Under the pieces are notes generated by a model. It was not told the DNA's origin and searched no databases. It saw only the letters and a program-made list of their open reading frames with translations. A program made the position numbers and the translations under genes. From JAHECQ01 sp963775125 (GTDB taxonomy: Bacteria > Actinomycetota > Acidimicrobiia > Acidimicrobiales > SZUA-35), in contig CAVZHQ010000003.1 of assembly GCA_963775125.1 (NCBI GenBank), positions 124,001 through 188,000 on the forward strand: DNA of 64,000 nucleotides, written 5' to 3'. This document shows positions 32,657 to 41,321 of this stretch, one piece after another (the first letter of the stretch is position 1; the number at the start of each line of letters is the position of its first letter).

Positions 32657-32692
32657 ATCATATATCAAGATGATTGCATCGCATCAAGCAAT
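32657..32692. promoter_or_regulatory. Candidate MarR operator dyads
   Basis: In the AT-rich gap between the divergent marR-like and phaE-like genes two overlapping inverted repeats occur: ATCAT (32657-32661) with ATGAT (32670-32674), and ATTGC (32673-32677) with GCAAT (32688-32692), each about one helical turn apart centre to centre. They fit a dimeric repressor. Confidence 0.45.
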
Positions 32693-32749
32693 TGTCTCCA
32701 CCCGGGGGACATCAACACTGGTTTCAGGGGAAACCGGAAGGAGACAGCC

Positions 32750-33103
32750 ATGACACCGCTCTGGCGTCAGGCATTCAACGCGTGGGAGAAGGCCGCATCG
32801 CCGGTCTTGCAGCAGACCGCAACATCGCCCGCATTCCGTGACTTCACGCGGGTCAGCACCCGAGTCAACAAGTCAGTGGCCGCCGAGTTCGAAAAGGCTT
32901 CCCGCCAGTGGCTCCACGCCATGAACTTGCCGGCCGCCACCGATCTCCACCGCCTGCGGTCGCAGGTCCGTGAGCTCGAGAAGGAGCTCCAGGGCGTGCG
33001 GAAGGCCGTCGAGACTCGTCCGGCCGTTCAGGAACCTGTTCCGGCCGAGACGGTAAGGGCCGAGAACGTCGAGATCGACTGGCACGCGGAGCTGATCGGA
33101 TGA
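32750..33103 (+). CDS. Small PhaE-like partner of PhaC
   Basis: 117 residues from ATG 32750 after AAGGAGACAG. All-helical with a predicted coiled coil DLHRLRSQVRELEKELQGVR near residues 64-83 and an acidic tail ENVEIDWHAELIG. It overlaps phaC by four bases (ATGA). Class III synthases need PhaE and class IV need PhaR, both helical with a coiled coil and encoded beside phaC; this protein has the same position and texture but is only a third of PhaE's usual length. I infer it is the non-catalytic subunit or a phasin; no family motif proves it. Confidence 0.65.
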   Translation: MTPLWRQAFNAWEKAASPVLQQTATSPAFRDFTRVSTRVNKSVAAEFEKASRQWLHAMNLPAATDLHRLRSQVRELEKELQGVRKAVETRPAVQEPVPAETVRAENVEIDWHAELIG

Positions 33104-34170
33104 GCACCACGACCGCCGATCCGTTCACCTTCATCGCCGATCAGTTCGCCAGCGGCATGAAGCGCTCATGGAACCTGACCCGCCATGTCTGGGGTATTGG
33201 TCGGGCCGAGGTTGGCCAGTCGCCTCGCGACGAGGTTTGGTCCAGTGGGAAGACCACCCTCTACCGCTATCGCAGCGACCGTGTCGTCGCCGGACCGCCC
33301 ATCCTGTTGGTGATGAGCCTCGTCAGCCAGGCGTTCATCCTCGATCTGCAGCCGGGCAACAGCTTCGTCGAACACCTTGTGAGCGAAGGGTTCGACGTCT
33401 ACCTCCTCGACTGGGGTATTCCCGATGAAGAGGATGCGCAGAACACGCTCGAGACCTACGTCGATGAGCTGATTCCCCGTGCGGTCGCAACGGCCAACGA
33501 AGGAGGCGGCAACATCGGGGTCACCGTCTTCGGCTACTGCTTCGGTGGGGTGCTGGCACTGCTCTACGCGGCCCGCAACACCGGTGACCCGGTCCGGAAT
33601 CTCGTGGTCATGGCGACCCCCGTCGACTTCACCAAGATGCCCGAGGTGATGACCGGAGTCGGGGGCGACGGCATCGATCCCAAGACGCTCATCGATCGCA
33701 CCGGCAACGTGCCGGCGTCGACCATTCGTCAGTCGTTCACTCTGCTGACGCCGACGGCTGATCTCTCGACGATCGCCGACTTCTTCCAGCACCTCGAGGA
33801 CGACAAGTTCATCGAGTCGTACCAGGCGATGACCCAGTGGTCCCGCAATCACATTCCCTTCCCCGGCGCGGCGTTCGTGCAGACCTCCGAGCTTCTGAGC
33901 TACCGCAACGGCTTCATGACCGGTGACTTGGTCCTCGGCGGCAAGAAGACCAAGCTCAGCGACATCAAGGTGCCGTTCCTCAACGTGGTCGCCGAACGTG
34001 ACCACATCGTGCCGAAGGAAGCGGCCTTGCCGTTGACCGGTCTGGTCGGTTCGAAGGACAAGACCGAGATGCTGCTTCCGGCTGGTCACGTCGGTCTGAT
34101 TGTCGGCAAGGGTGGCCGCACCAAGTGCATGCCCGCCATGTCGGGCTGGATTCGCGAGCACTCGAACTGA
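33100..34170 (+). CDS. phaC: Class III polyhydroxyalkanoate synthase catalytic subunit
   Basis: 356 residues, the size of class III PhaC. It polymerises 3-hydroxyacyl-CoA into storage polyester. Alpha/beta-hydrolase fold with the lipase-like box GYCFGG holding the nucleophile C147, catalytic Asp in VVAERDHIVP near residue 305 and His in AGHVGLIVG near 331; these positions match the Allochromatium enzyme's triad. The opening FLLDWG-like YLLDWGIPDEED is characteristic. It is the second gene of a coupled pair with the PhaE-like gene. No phaA or phaB is in the window, so monomers would come from beta-oxidation or genes elsewhere. Confidence 0.92.
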   Translation: MSTTTADPFTFIADQFASGMKRSWNLTRHVWGIGRAEVGQSPRDEVWSSGKTTLYRYRSDRVVAGPPILLVMSLVSQAFILDLQPGNSFVEHLVSEGFDVYLLDWGIPDEEDAQNTLETYVDELIPRAVATANEGGGNIGVTVFGYCFGGVLALLYAARNTGDPVRNLVVMATPVDFTKMPEVMTGVGGDGIDPKTLIDRTGNVPASTIRQSFTLLTPTADLSTIADFFQHLEDDKFIESYQAMTQWSRNHIPFPGAAFVQTSELLSYRNGFMTGDLVLGGKKTKLSDIKVPFLNVVAERDHIVPKEAALPLTGLVGSKDKTEMLLPAGHVGLIVGKGGRTKCMPAMSGWIREHSN

Positions 34171-34192
34171 GCCTGCGGTCTACGATTCTGCG

Positions 34193-34942
34193 ATGGAACT
34201 GTCGTATGAAGTCGTCGGCCCGCAGGATGCCCCGGAGATCGTCCTGATTCACGGCATCACCGAGAATCGTCACGCCTGGCGGCCGATCATCGACCGCTTG
34301 GCCGAGCGTTATCGAGTGTTGGCCGTGGACCTGCGAGGGCATGGGGAGAGCCCCTCGGGGGATGCGTACGACCCGGCCAGTTATGCATCCGATGTCGTCG
34401 AGACGATTCAGGCGGTGGCGTTCCGCTCGCCGCTGCTGGTCGGGCACTCGCTCGGCGGTGTGGTGGCAAGTGCGGTTGCATCGCTGACCCCCAGTCGTGG
34501 CGTGATCAACGTCGACCAGCCGTTGCGCCTGGCCGGTTTCAAGGTGGGTCTGACCCAGCTTCAGCCGCTGTTGGAGGGCACCGTCGAGCAGTTCGAGCTG
34601 GCAATGTCGATGTTGTTCGAGTCGATGTACGGCGCGTTGTCCGACGATGAGCGCGACCGCATCCGGGCACTGCGACAGCCCGATCAGGCCGTCGTCCTCG
34701 GGACGTGGGCCACGGTGTTCAACCTGTCCGACGCGGAACTCGATCGAAGCGTCGGCGCGATGGTTGCGGGTATCAAGGTCCCGTATCTGTCGATTCACGG
34801 GATCGACCCCGGACCGGGCTACGCCGACTGGCTCACCGAGATGGTCCCGGGGGCGGCTCTCGAATTCTGGGAAGACCTTGGTCACTATCCGCACCTGATC
34901 GAGTCCGACCGTTTGTGTGCCCAGATCGACCGGTTCCGTTGA
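34193..34942 (+). CDS. Alpha/beta-fold hydrolase
   Basis: 249 residues from ATG 34193. IVLIHGITENRHAW near residue 17 (HG oxyanion), nucleophile elbow GHSLGG near 83, VDLRGHGES, and the late acid and His in GIDPGPGY and DLGHYPHLIE. Cytosolic ester or C-C bond hydrolase of the common esterase group. It starts 22 bases after phaC, so it may be co-transcribed and act as an intracellular polyester or acyl-CoA hydrolase, but that is inference. The next gene's open frame begins within its last codons. Confidence 0.85.
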   Translation: MELSYEVVGPQDAPEIVLIHGITENRHAWRPIIDRLAERYRVLAVDLRGHGESPSGDAYDPASYASDVVETIQAVAFRSPLLVGHSLGGVVASAVASLTPSRGVINVDQPLRLAGFKVGLTQLQPLLEGTVEQFELAMSMLFESMYGALSDDERDRIRALRQPDQAVVLGTWATVFNLSDAELDRSVGAMVAGIKVPYLSIHGIDPGPGYADWLTEMVPGAALEFWEDLGHYPHLIESDRLCAQIDRFR

Positions 34943-35822
34943 TCGCCCGTTGAGGGTCGCGCTGGAGGTCTGGTCCGCCGATTTCTCTCAGGTGGTGGAC
35001 ACCTGTGTGCGGGCCGAGCGTTCGGGTTTCGACGCGTTCTACTACGGGGAGGCGCCGACTGGCCTCAACCTCGACTGTTGGACGACGCTGGCGGCACTGG
35101 CCGAACGAACGAGCATCATCCGGCTGGGGCCGGTCATCGCCAACGTGCTCGACACCTATCGCAGTCCAGCGCTGCTGGGCAAGCAGGCGGCGACTGTCGC
35201 CATCATCTCAGGCGGCCGCCTCGACTTTCGCACCGGGGTCGGTGCGGCGGTGGCGTACGGACGACGGTGGTGGGAGCCGTACGGCGTCAGCTACGGGGTC
35301 TACGACGATCGCCTCGCCGAGCTGCGCCGGACCGTCGGTTTGCTCCGGCCGTTCTGGGCAGGCGAGCCGGTCGAGTTCTCGCACGGTGAGGCGGTGACGA
35401 TCGGTTTCGATTCGCCTTCGATTCCTGTCACCATTGCCGCAACCGGTCCGAAGGGAATGCGCCTGGCCCGCGAGCTGGCAGATACCTGGGAGACGTCGTT
35501 TCGAACGGCTGCAGAGTTCACGGCTCAGCGCCAACAATTCGGGAACGCGTCGACCGTCACGGCGTCGCTGGAGGTCGACGCGTTCGTCGGCACGGCTGCG
35601 TCGGCGGTTGATCGAGTGCTGCGCCGGGCGCGCGCCGAGCGGGGAAGTGAGGACCTGGAGGCAGTGTTCGAGCGCGCCCTCGTCGGAACTCCTGATGTCG
35701 TTGCCGACCAGCTTGGGGCGTTGAAGACCGCCGGCGTCCACCAGGTTGTCGTCGCTCTCCACGATCCCCATGACCCCGATGCCTTGGAGGCGCTGGCCGA
35801 CGCCGCCGGCCGAGGCCGCTGA
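34917..35822 (+). CDS. LLM-class flavin/F420-dependent oxidoreductase
   Basis: 301 residues if the GTG at 34917 is used; a TTG at 34950, after the hydrolase stop, is an alternative (290 residues). Luciferase-like fold: LEVWSADFSQVVDTCVRAER, ALAERTSIIRLGPVIAN, SPALLGKQAATVAIISGGRLDFRTGVG. The phrase GRLDFRTGVGAAVAYGRRWWEPYG is typical of the TIGR-type F420-linked group in actinobacteria. Substrate unknown. Follows the hydrolase on the same strand with overlapping ends, so likely the last gene of the polyester operon. Confidence 0.85.
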   Translation: MPRSTGSVDRPLRVALEVWSADFSQVVDTCVRAERSGFDAFYYGEAPTGLNLDCWTTLAALAERTSIIRLGPVIANVLDTYRSPALLGKQAATVAIISGGRLDFRTGVGAAVAYGRRWWEPYGVSYGVYDDRLAELRRTVGLLRPFWAGEPVEFSHGEAVTIGFDSPSIPVTIAATGPKGMRLARELADTWETSFRTAAEFTAQRQQFGNASTVTASLEVDAFVGTAASAVDRVLRRARAERGSEDLEAVFERALVGTPDVVADQLGALKTAGVHQVVVALHDPHDPDALEALADAAGRGR

Positions 35823-35848
35823 CTGACAGCGCCGGTCGGTCGGGTAGC

Positions 35849-36445
35849 TCAACCCTGAGCGCGTTCTCCCTTTGCTGCCCGATCGACGATCGTTGCGATC
35901 CGTCGGGCTCGGGTTTCGTCCTTGGCTGCGCTGAGCACCCACCAGAGCATCATCTTCTTCGGGCTCGCTGGGAAGCCATCCCAGGACGCCCGCGCCGAAG
36001 GGTTTGCGTCCAATGCGGCGGCCAGTTCGGCCGGTTCGACCAGGTCCTCGACCGAGTCGTATTTCATCCAGTAGCCGTTCGCTTTCGCAACCTCGACCAC
36101 TCGCCGGCCGGCCTCGGCCATGAGGCCGGCCGCTTCCATGTCATCCACCCGCCGGCGGTTCAATCGGGTCCAGGTGCTCTTCGGGCGGCGCGGGGTCAAG
36201 AGCTGCAGGCCACGGTCATCGTCGAGGAGGTTGACGGTCGAGTCGATCCAGCCGAAACAGAGCGCCTCTTCGACGACCTCCGGATACGGGCAGCTTGGGC
36301 GCCCGGTGGCGGGCTTCCACGAACACAACCACACGCCGGGGGTCGTGGTGTGGTTGGCTTCGAGCCAGGCGCGCCACTGCGCCCGGCTCTCGGCGTGGAA
36401 GATCGGGAAACCGAACTTCCAGGTCGCCGGCAGCGGCGTGGTCAT
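35849..36445 (-). CDS. YdeI/OmpD-associated family protein
   Basis: 198 residues, ATG 36445. The core PGVWLCSWKPATGRPS, EEALCFGWIDSTVN, RRPKSTWTRLNRRRV and ALDANPSARASWDGFPASPKK is that of the YdeI/OmpD-associated family, widespread and of unknown molecular function; it has been linked to resistance to cationic peptides in enterobacteria. No signal peptide, so cytosolic despite the family name. The start overlaps the stop of the upstream oxidoreductase gene as ATGA, so the two are translationally coupled. Confidence 0.88.
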   Translation of the reverse strand: MTTPLPATWKFGFPIFHAESRAQWRAWLEANHTTTPGVWLCSWKPATGRPSCPYPEVVEEALCFGWIDSTVNLLDDDRGLQLLTPRRPKSTWTRLNRRRVDDMEAAGLMAEAGRRVVEVAKANGYWMKYDSVEDLVEPAELAAALDANPSARASWDGFPASPKKMMLWWVLSAAKDETRARRIATIVDRAAKGERAQG

Positions 36446-37677
36446 GGCGTCTTGGCCGGACGGAGGGCGCGGTCGAACTCGGCTTGGGAGAACGCTTCCG
36501 CGGGCAGGACCTCGGGCCCGACGAACGCGGCGTATCGGCCGGCCCCCAGGGTCCGGTCGGCTGCATTTCGTTCCGCGAAGTCGATGCGGCGAGCGTCGGC
36601 CTCGGGGCCGAACTCGTTGTAGAGGACCGAAGTGAAGGTGGAGGCGAAACGCAGCCGGCGCATCCGTTCGGCCCGTTCCTCGACGAATGGTTGGAGCATC
36701 GATGCTGACCAGTCTTCGTCGGCCAGCAACAAGTCGGACAGGACCCGCACATCCCGGAGGGTCACCGACAACCCTTGGCCTGTGATCGGATCATCCCAAC
36801 CGGCAGCATCAGCGATGAACACCACCCCGGCTGCTGCCGTGGGGTCCTGCAGCCAGGTCGCCTCGTTGGGGTAGGTGGCGCACGGGCTGACCGGGGTGGC
36901 GTCGGCGAGGGCATCGCCGTAGGGCACGCACGTGAGGGCAGCGAACTGTTCGAGGAAGCGGGTGGGGCCCTCCGGCCCGGAAACAAGGCGCGGCTGGTCG
37001 AGCCCGAACCCGAGATAGAGCCGCACCCGTCCCTCACCTTGGGGAAAGGCGAGGAAATGCACGTTTCCTTCAGTCCCCGTCATCTGCAGATCGGCCGGCC
37101 ATTCGTCGGCGCCCTCGACCAACAGACCGGAGAACAGGTGGTGGGGTTGGTCGCGCTGAAGCTCGAGCTTCAGCTGGCGGCGGACACCCGAGTTCCGGCC
37201 GTCCGCGGCGATGACCAGGAGGGCCGAGGCCTCACCACCGGTCCACCCGACGCTGGGCCGCTCGCCGGTGCGGACCTCGACGCCGGATGCGCCTCGGATG
37301 GTTTGCGCTCCCGCTTCGCTCGCTGCGTCGAGCAGTGCCTGGCAGAGATCAGGATGGCGCTGGGTCATGGCGCCCGGTACGCCGGGCAGCTCATCCAGAA
37401 GCAAGGCCTGACGAACGCTTTCCTCCGGGTCGATTTCGGGGCCGAGTCGTGCGTGTCGGCGCAGCACGTGGCCACGAGCGCGAGCGATGTCGTCGATCAG
37501 CCCGAGACGTTCGGCCTCGGCCACTCCCCACGGTGCGATCCACTCGCCCTTGGTTCGGTCGGCGAACTCCGTCGTCCTCTCCAACACCAGGCAGCGACGG
37601 CCGGCCCTCCCCATCACCGTTGCCATGGCTGATCCGGCGACGCCTCCACCGACGATGATCAGGTCGAAATGGTCCAT
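36442..37677 (-). CDS. FAD-dependent aromatic-hydroxylase-like oxidoreductase
   Basis: 411 residues. FAD-binding motif DLIIVGGGVAGSAMATVMGR (GxGxxG) at the N-terminus, the DG motif VIAADGRNSGVRRQL near 178 and GD-like FIADAAGWDDPITGQGLSVTL near 290. This is the para-hydroxybenzoate hydroxylase / geranylgeranyl reductase superfamily. The altered GD motif (ADAAG rather than GDAAH) is common in the tetracycline-hydroxylase and halogenase-like branches. Coupled to the YdeI-like gene; divergent from the LLM gene at 37732, with a 54-base shared promoter region. Confidence 0.88.
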   Translation of the reverse strand: MDHFDLIIVGGGVAGSAMATVMGRAGRRCLVLERTTEFADRTKGEWIAPWGVAEAERLGLIDDIARARGHVLRRHARLGPEIDPEESVRQALLLDELPGVPGAMTQRHPDLCQALLDAASEAGAQTIRGASGVEVRTGERPSVGWTGGEASALLVIAADGRNSGVRRQLKLELQRDQPHHLFSGLLVEGADEWPADLQMTGTEGNVHFLAFPQGEGRVRLYLGFGLDQPRLVSGPEGPTRFLEQFAALTCVPYGDALADATPVSPCATYPNEATWLQDPTAAAGVVFIADAAGWDDPITGQGLSVTLRDVRVLSDLLLADEDWSASMLQPFVEERAERMRRLRFASTFTSVLYNEFGPEADARRIDFAERNAADRTLGAGRYAAFVGPEVLPAEAFSQAEFDRALRPAKTP

Positions 37678-37731
37678 GCGACAAACCTAACTCGCTGAAG
37701 GCGACCGCCCTGCTCCCACTAGGTTGGTTCG

Positions 37732-38790
37732 GTGGATCTGGAGAACCGTATCGATGGCGAACGGCTCGAACTGGGACTGGACACCTTTGGTGACGTTTCG
37801 GTCGACTTGGCGGGTCGCCGCCTGAGCGACGCCCAGGTGTTGCGCAACCTCGTCGAGCAGGCGGTGCTGGCCGACCGACTCGGTATTGACTTCATCGGCG
37901 TGGGCGAGCACCACCGCAGTGATTTTGCCGTGTCGGCTCCCGAGACAGTGTTGGCCGCCATTGCCGGGAGGACGGAACGGATTCGTCTCGGATCGGCGGT
38001 CACGGTCCTCAGTTCGGACGACCCGGTGCGCGTCTTCCAGCGCTTCGCGACCTTGGACGCAATCAGCAACGGTCGGGCCGAGGTCATCCTGGGAAGAGGA
38101 TCGTTCACCGAATCCTTCCCCCTGTTCGGCTATCCGTTGGCCCAGTACGAGCAACTCTTCGAGGAGAAGCTCGAGCTCTTCGTGCAGCTGCTGGCCGAGC
38201 AGCCGGTCAGGTGGAGCGGTGAGACCCGCAGTGCGCTCGCCGGCCAGACCATCCATCCCCGAACCGAGTCGGGTCGGCTGATGACCTGGGTGGGTGTGGG
38301 CGGTAGTCCCGAGTCGGTGGTCCGGGCGGCCCGTCACGGCCTGCCGCTGATGATGGCCATCATCGGTGGAGAACCGGTTCGATTTGCTCCGATCGTCGAT
38401 CTCTATCATCGGGCACTCGACAGCTTTGGCCTGCCGACCCAACGAGTCGGGGTCCACTCGCCCGGATACCTGGCCGAGACTGACGACCAAGCTCGAAACG
38501 ACTTGTGGCCCCACTGGAAACCGATGCGCGATCGCATCGGAGCCGAGCGAGGATGGCCGCCGGCGACGAGAGCCGAGTTCGACCAGGGCGCAGGCCCGAG
38601 TGGGGCCATGTTCGTCGGCTCGCCGGAAACGGTTGCGGCCAAGATCGCCGGAACGGTCCGAGCCTTGGGCCTCTCCCGGTTCGACCTCAAGTACTCGGCT
38701 GGGACGTTGCCGCACGAGCTGATGATGCGGAGCATCGAGCTGTACGGAACCGAGGTCGTGCCCAGAGTGCGAGCTCTGCTGCAGGAGTAG
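37732..38790 (+). CDS. LLM-class flavin-dependent oxidoreductase (CE1758/Atu2307-like)
   Basis: 352 residues from GTG 37732. Luciferase-like TIM barrel: LELGLDTFGDVSVD, LADRLGIDFIGVGEHHRSDF, GRTERIRLGSAVTVLSSDDP, GRAEVILGRGSFTESFPLFG, and VGVGGSPESVVRAARHGLPL. These match the family near CE1758/Atu2307, which uses FMN and has no known physiological substrate. One of three luciferase-like enzymes in the window, none of them close paralogues by eye. It ends 31 bases before the convergent HNH gene. Confidence 0.88.
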   Translation: MDLENRIDGERLELGLDTFGDVSVDLAGRRLSDAQVLRNLVEQAVLADRLGIDFIGVGEHHRSDFAVSAPETVLAAIAGRTERIRLGSAVTVLSSDDPVRVFQRFATLDAISNGRAEVILGRGSFTESFPLFGYPLAQYEQLFEEKLELFVQLLAEQPVRWSGETRSALAGQTIHPRTESGRLMTWVGVGGSPESVVRAARHGLPLMMAIIGGEPVRFAPIVDLYHRALDSFGLPTQRVGVHSPGYLAETDDQARNDLWPHWKPMRDRIGAERGWPPATRAEFDQGAGPSGAMFVGSPETVAAKIAGTVRALGLSRFDLKYSAGTLPHELMMRSIELYGTEVVPRVRALLQE

Positions 38791-38821
38791 GCGCGCCGAC
38801 ACACTCGCTGACCCGCCGCCG

Positions 38822-40065
38822 TCATTCGGGTTCGTGGTCTGCTTTCAAGTGGTTTTCGGGTGCGCAGAGGGTTTGGCCGTTGTTGAGGGTGGTTGGTCCG
38901 CCGCGGCTTGCGGGTTTGATGTGGTCGGCTTGGAGCCAGGGGAAGGGTGCGTCGCAGCCGTTGGTGGTGCATCGTCCTTTGGATTCGAGGAGGAGGATGT
39001 GTCGCATCCATGGGGGGAATCTTCTCGATTTGCTTTGGATGCTGCGGACGTTGCGTTGCCGGTCCCAGACGGAGGTTTGGATGCGGCCGATGGCGAGGAG
39101 TACGGCGGCGTGGACGGGGTGGACGGGGGTGCCGTCGAGGGTGTGGCACCAGCGGTCGGGGTCGGTGGTGGAGGGTTCGACGGGTTCGACGTTCGGGTCT
39201 TGGAGGCGTTCGAGCACGTTTTGGGCGAGTTGGTAGCCGATGACCAGGTCGATGAGGGGCACTGACGGTGACCCGTCGGGGTGTTGGTGGCCTCGGCGGA
39301 TGAGGTTGAGGAGTGCTTGTCCGGCGAGTTGGTAGGCGGTCCGCCGTGGCCGGTTTGTGTCCCGTCGGCGGGTTGTTTGAACAGCCATTCGGTTTCGGTG
39401 CCGATGGCGGTGGTGAACACCTGGGCGGCGAGGGGGTCGAGGTGGAAGCGGCCGTCGACGGTGCCGTCGCGGTTGGTTTTGTGAGCTCAACCCGGTGGGT
39501 TTGTTCCGGAGGTCTTCTCGGGGTTGCAGGCCGTCGGGGTCGGCGGCGTTGACCCAGTGGGCGAGGGCCCGTTCGAAGTCGGTCCAGTCGAGGGTGGCGG
39601 CGATGTCGACCAACAGTTGTTGGGATTCGGTGAGTTGTTGGCGGGTGAGGTCGCGGTCGGCTCGGCGGAGTTCTTGGAGGTGTTGGGTTGACAGGATCCC
39701 GTCGCGGTGGGCGTCAGCGAAGGTAGGGAAGCCTTCGAGCCACCGGTTCAGGATGACGGTGTCGCGGAGGGGTCGGGGGTTGGTGTGGGATCCGGCGGCG
39801 ATGTCGGTGGCGGGGATCCCGACGTAGGAGGGTGTCAACCCGGCGGTGTTGGTGGCGGTGAGAGGTGTTGGCCGAGGACGGCGTCGAGTCGGCTGCGGAG
39901 TCGTTGGACTTCGGCGGTCCGGTCGATCAGTTCGGCCACGTCGAACCCGGAGAGTGGGGTGTCGAACACGCTGCTGATGGCCTTGTCCAGATCGATGAGA
40001 TCCGGATGGATCCCCGATTCGGGTGAGGAGTCGGGTGTTGAAGGTTCTGAGATCCCGCCGGACAT
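38822..40065 (-). pseudogene. 13E12-type (DUF222) HNH endonuclease, three frameshifts
   Basis: About 415 residues in four pieces. ATG 40065 gives MSGGISEPSTPDSSPE.. and the helical AELIDRTAEVQRLRSRLDAV; near 39870 the frame changes to TATNTAGLTPSYVGIPATDI..; near 39480 to KTNRDGTVDGRFHLDPLAAQ, FTTAIGTETEWLFKQPADGT; near 39350 back to YQLAGQALLNLI. The C-terminus holds a complete HNH site: C-x4-C in CTTNGC, ADHIKPASRGG, LNNGQTLCAPENHLKAD. DUF222/13E12 proteins are abundant, often mutated and recombinogenic in actinobacteria. Each shift may be error, yet three in one gene, as in its relatives' frequent decay, leaves real inactivation open. A LexA-type box overlaps its promoter. Confidence 0.82.
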
Positions 40066-40071
40066 GGATCG

Positions 40072-40092
40072 AGTATAGCGAACACATGTTCG
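40072..40092 (-). promoter_or_regulatory. SOS (LexA) box and -10 element of the HNH gene
   Basis: CGAACACATGTTCG (40079-40092) is a perfect dyad matching the actinobacterial/Bacillus LexA box CGAAC-N4-GTTCG. On the minus strand TATACT (40077-40072) follows it directly and ends six bases before the ATG at 40065, placing transcription at or next to the start codon (leaderless mRNA). LexA bound here would block the promoter. Confidence 0.75.
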
Positions 40093-40150
40093 GCAACATG
40101 CGTTCCGAAAATATGACATGAAAACGTAATAAAAACGAGAACGACGGAGA

Positions 40151-41270
40151 TCAATAGCATCGATGTACGTCGATGGCGGTCAGGTCAACGACAGACGCGG
40201 CGCCGGCGGCGGCGCAAAGGCCAAGCACTCGAAGGACGCCGAGCTTGGTTCCGAAGACCAGCCCGAATGCAAGCGCAGCCACCGCAACGGCTCGACTGTC
40301 AATCGTCGACCACATCGGCAGCGTCATCTCGAGCGGCCCCGAGGCGACCGTGCGGGTCCGGTCGAAGAGTGTGTGGGCGGCGAAGAAGACGGACAGATTG
40401 GCGATCACACCCACGACGGCTGCGGTGATGCTGGTCAACGCAGCCGACAGACTGGCATTGCCTCGAAGCCCCTCGATGTGGGGAGCACCAAGGAACACGA
40501 ACAGGAAGCACGGAACGAAGGTGACCCACACGACCAGGTTTGCGCCGGTCACGCCGGCCACCCAAGGGTTGAGCTCGCCCGGATTTCGAAAGGCGCCGAG
40601 GAAGGCGACGAACTGTACGACCATGATCAGCGGTCCCGGTGTGGTTTCCGCCAGCGCCAAGCCGTTGACCATCTCGCCCGGTAGCAGCCACTGGTAGACG
40701 TTGACGGCGCGCTGGGCGACGAACGACAGCACTGCGTACGCGCCTCCGAACGTCACGACCGCAGTGCCGGAGAAGAACAGACCCTGATCGACGAGGACGT
40801 GATCGGTCCCGAACAAGGCGGCAGCAGCGAGCACCGGTGTCGCCCAGAGCAGGAGGCCGATGGTCAAAATGCGAACAGCCCGAGACAGGGAAGCTTGCTC
40901 GCCGTGGAGTGCGTCATCAGCGATGAGTGGCGGAAGCCGGTCAGGCCGGCACCGGCGATGACTGCGGGAAAGGGAACGTCGAACGCGAACAGCGCCATGA
41001 AGGCAAGGGCGGCGATGCCAGCAAGCAAGGGATTCCTCAACGCCCGTTGACCGATGCGCCAGAGCGCCTGGGAGACGATGGCGAGGGAAGCAGGGTGCAG
41101 TAGGAGAGCGCGTGCAGGAAACGCTGCTCGCCGATCCAGCGTCGGCGCTCGACCAGCTCGCGATGCATGACCGCGATTTGCCCTGCCGGTCCGCCGAAGG
41201 ATCGAAGGGCAACGCCGGCCCACACGCGGTTCGCCTCGGCGAAGGGCACCAAGTCCTGTCGCTCCGACAT
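40151..41270 (-). pseudogene. chrA: Chromate transporter (ChrA family), internal deletion and frameshifts
   Basis: A two-domain CHR transporter in pieces. ATG 41270 starts MSERQDLVPFAEANRVWAGV with the family motif RSFGGPAGQIAVMHRELVE and ALSYCTLLP; intact ChrA continues GPEAQQLA plus some 60 more residues, but here CTLLP runs straight into SLAIVSQALWRIGQRALRNP in another frame. Near 40940 the frame changes again to LPPLIADDALHGE. The second domain is complete: FFSGTAVVTFGGAYAVL, ALAETTPGPLIMVVQFVAF. So about 60-65 residues of the first half, including the PGPEAQ motif, are missing. Intact members export chromate, driven by proton or sulfate exchange. Inactive as it stands. Confidence 0.8.
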
Positions 41271-41321
41271 GGCCGAACCGTAGCGCTGGGCCAGGGCGGA
41301 GAGGAACGATTGGGCCGGCGC

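Noticed and set aside
38830..39560. Plus-strand open frames rich in glycine and valine opposite the HNH gene.
   Set aside because: They mirror the Pro/Thr/Asn-rich minus-strand gene; the HNH motif with its cysteines is on the minus strand.
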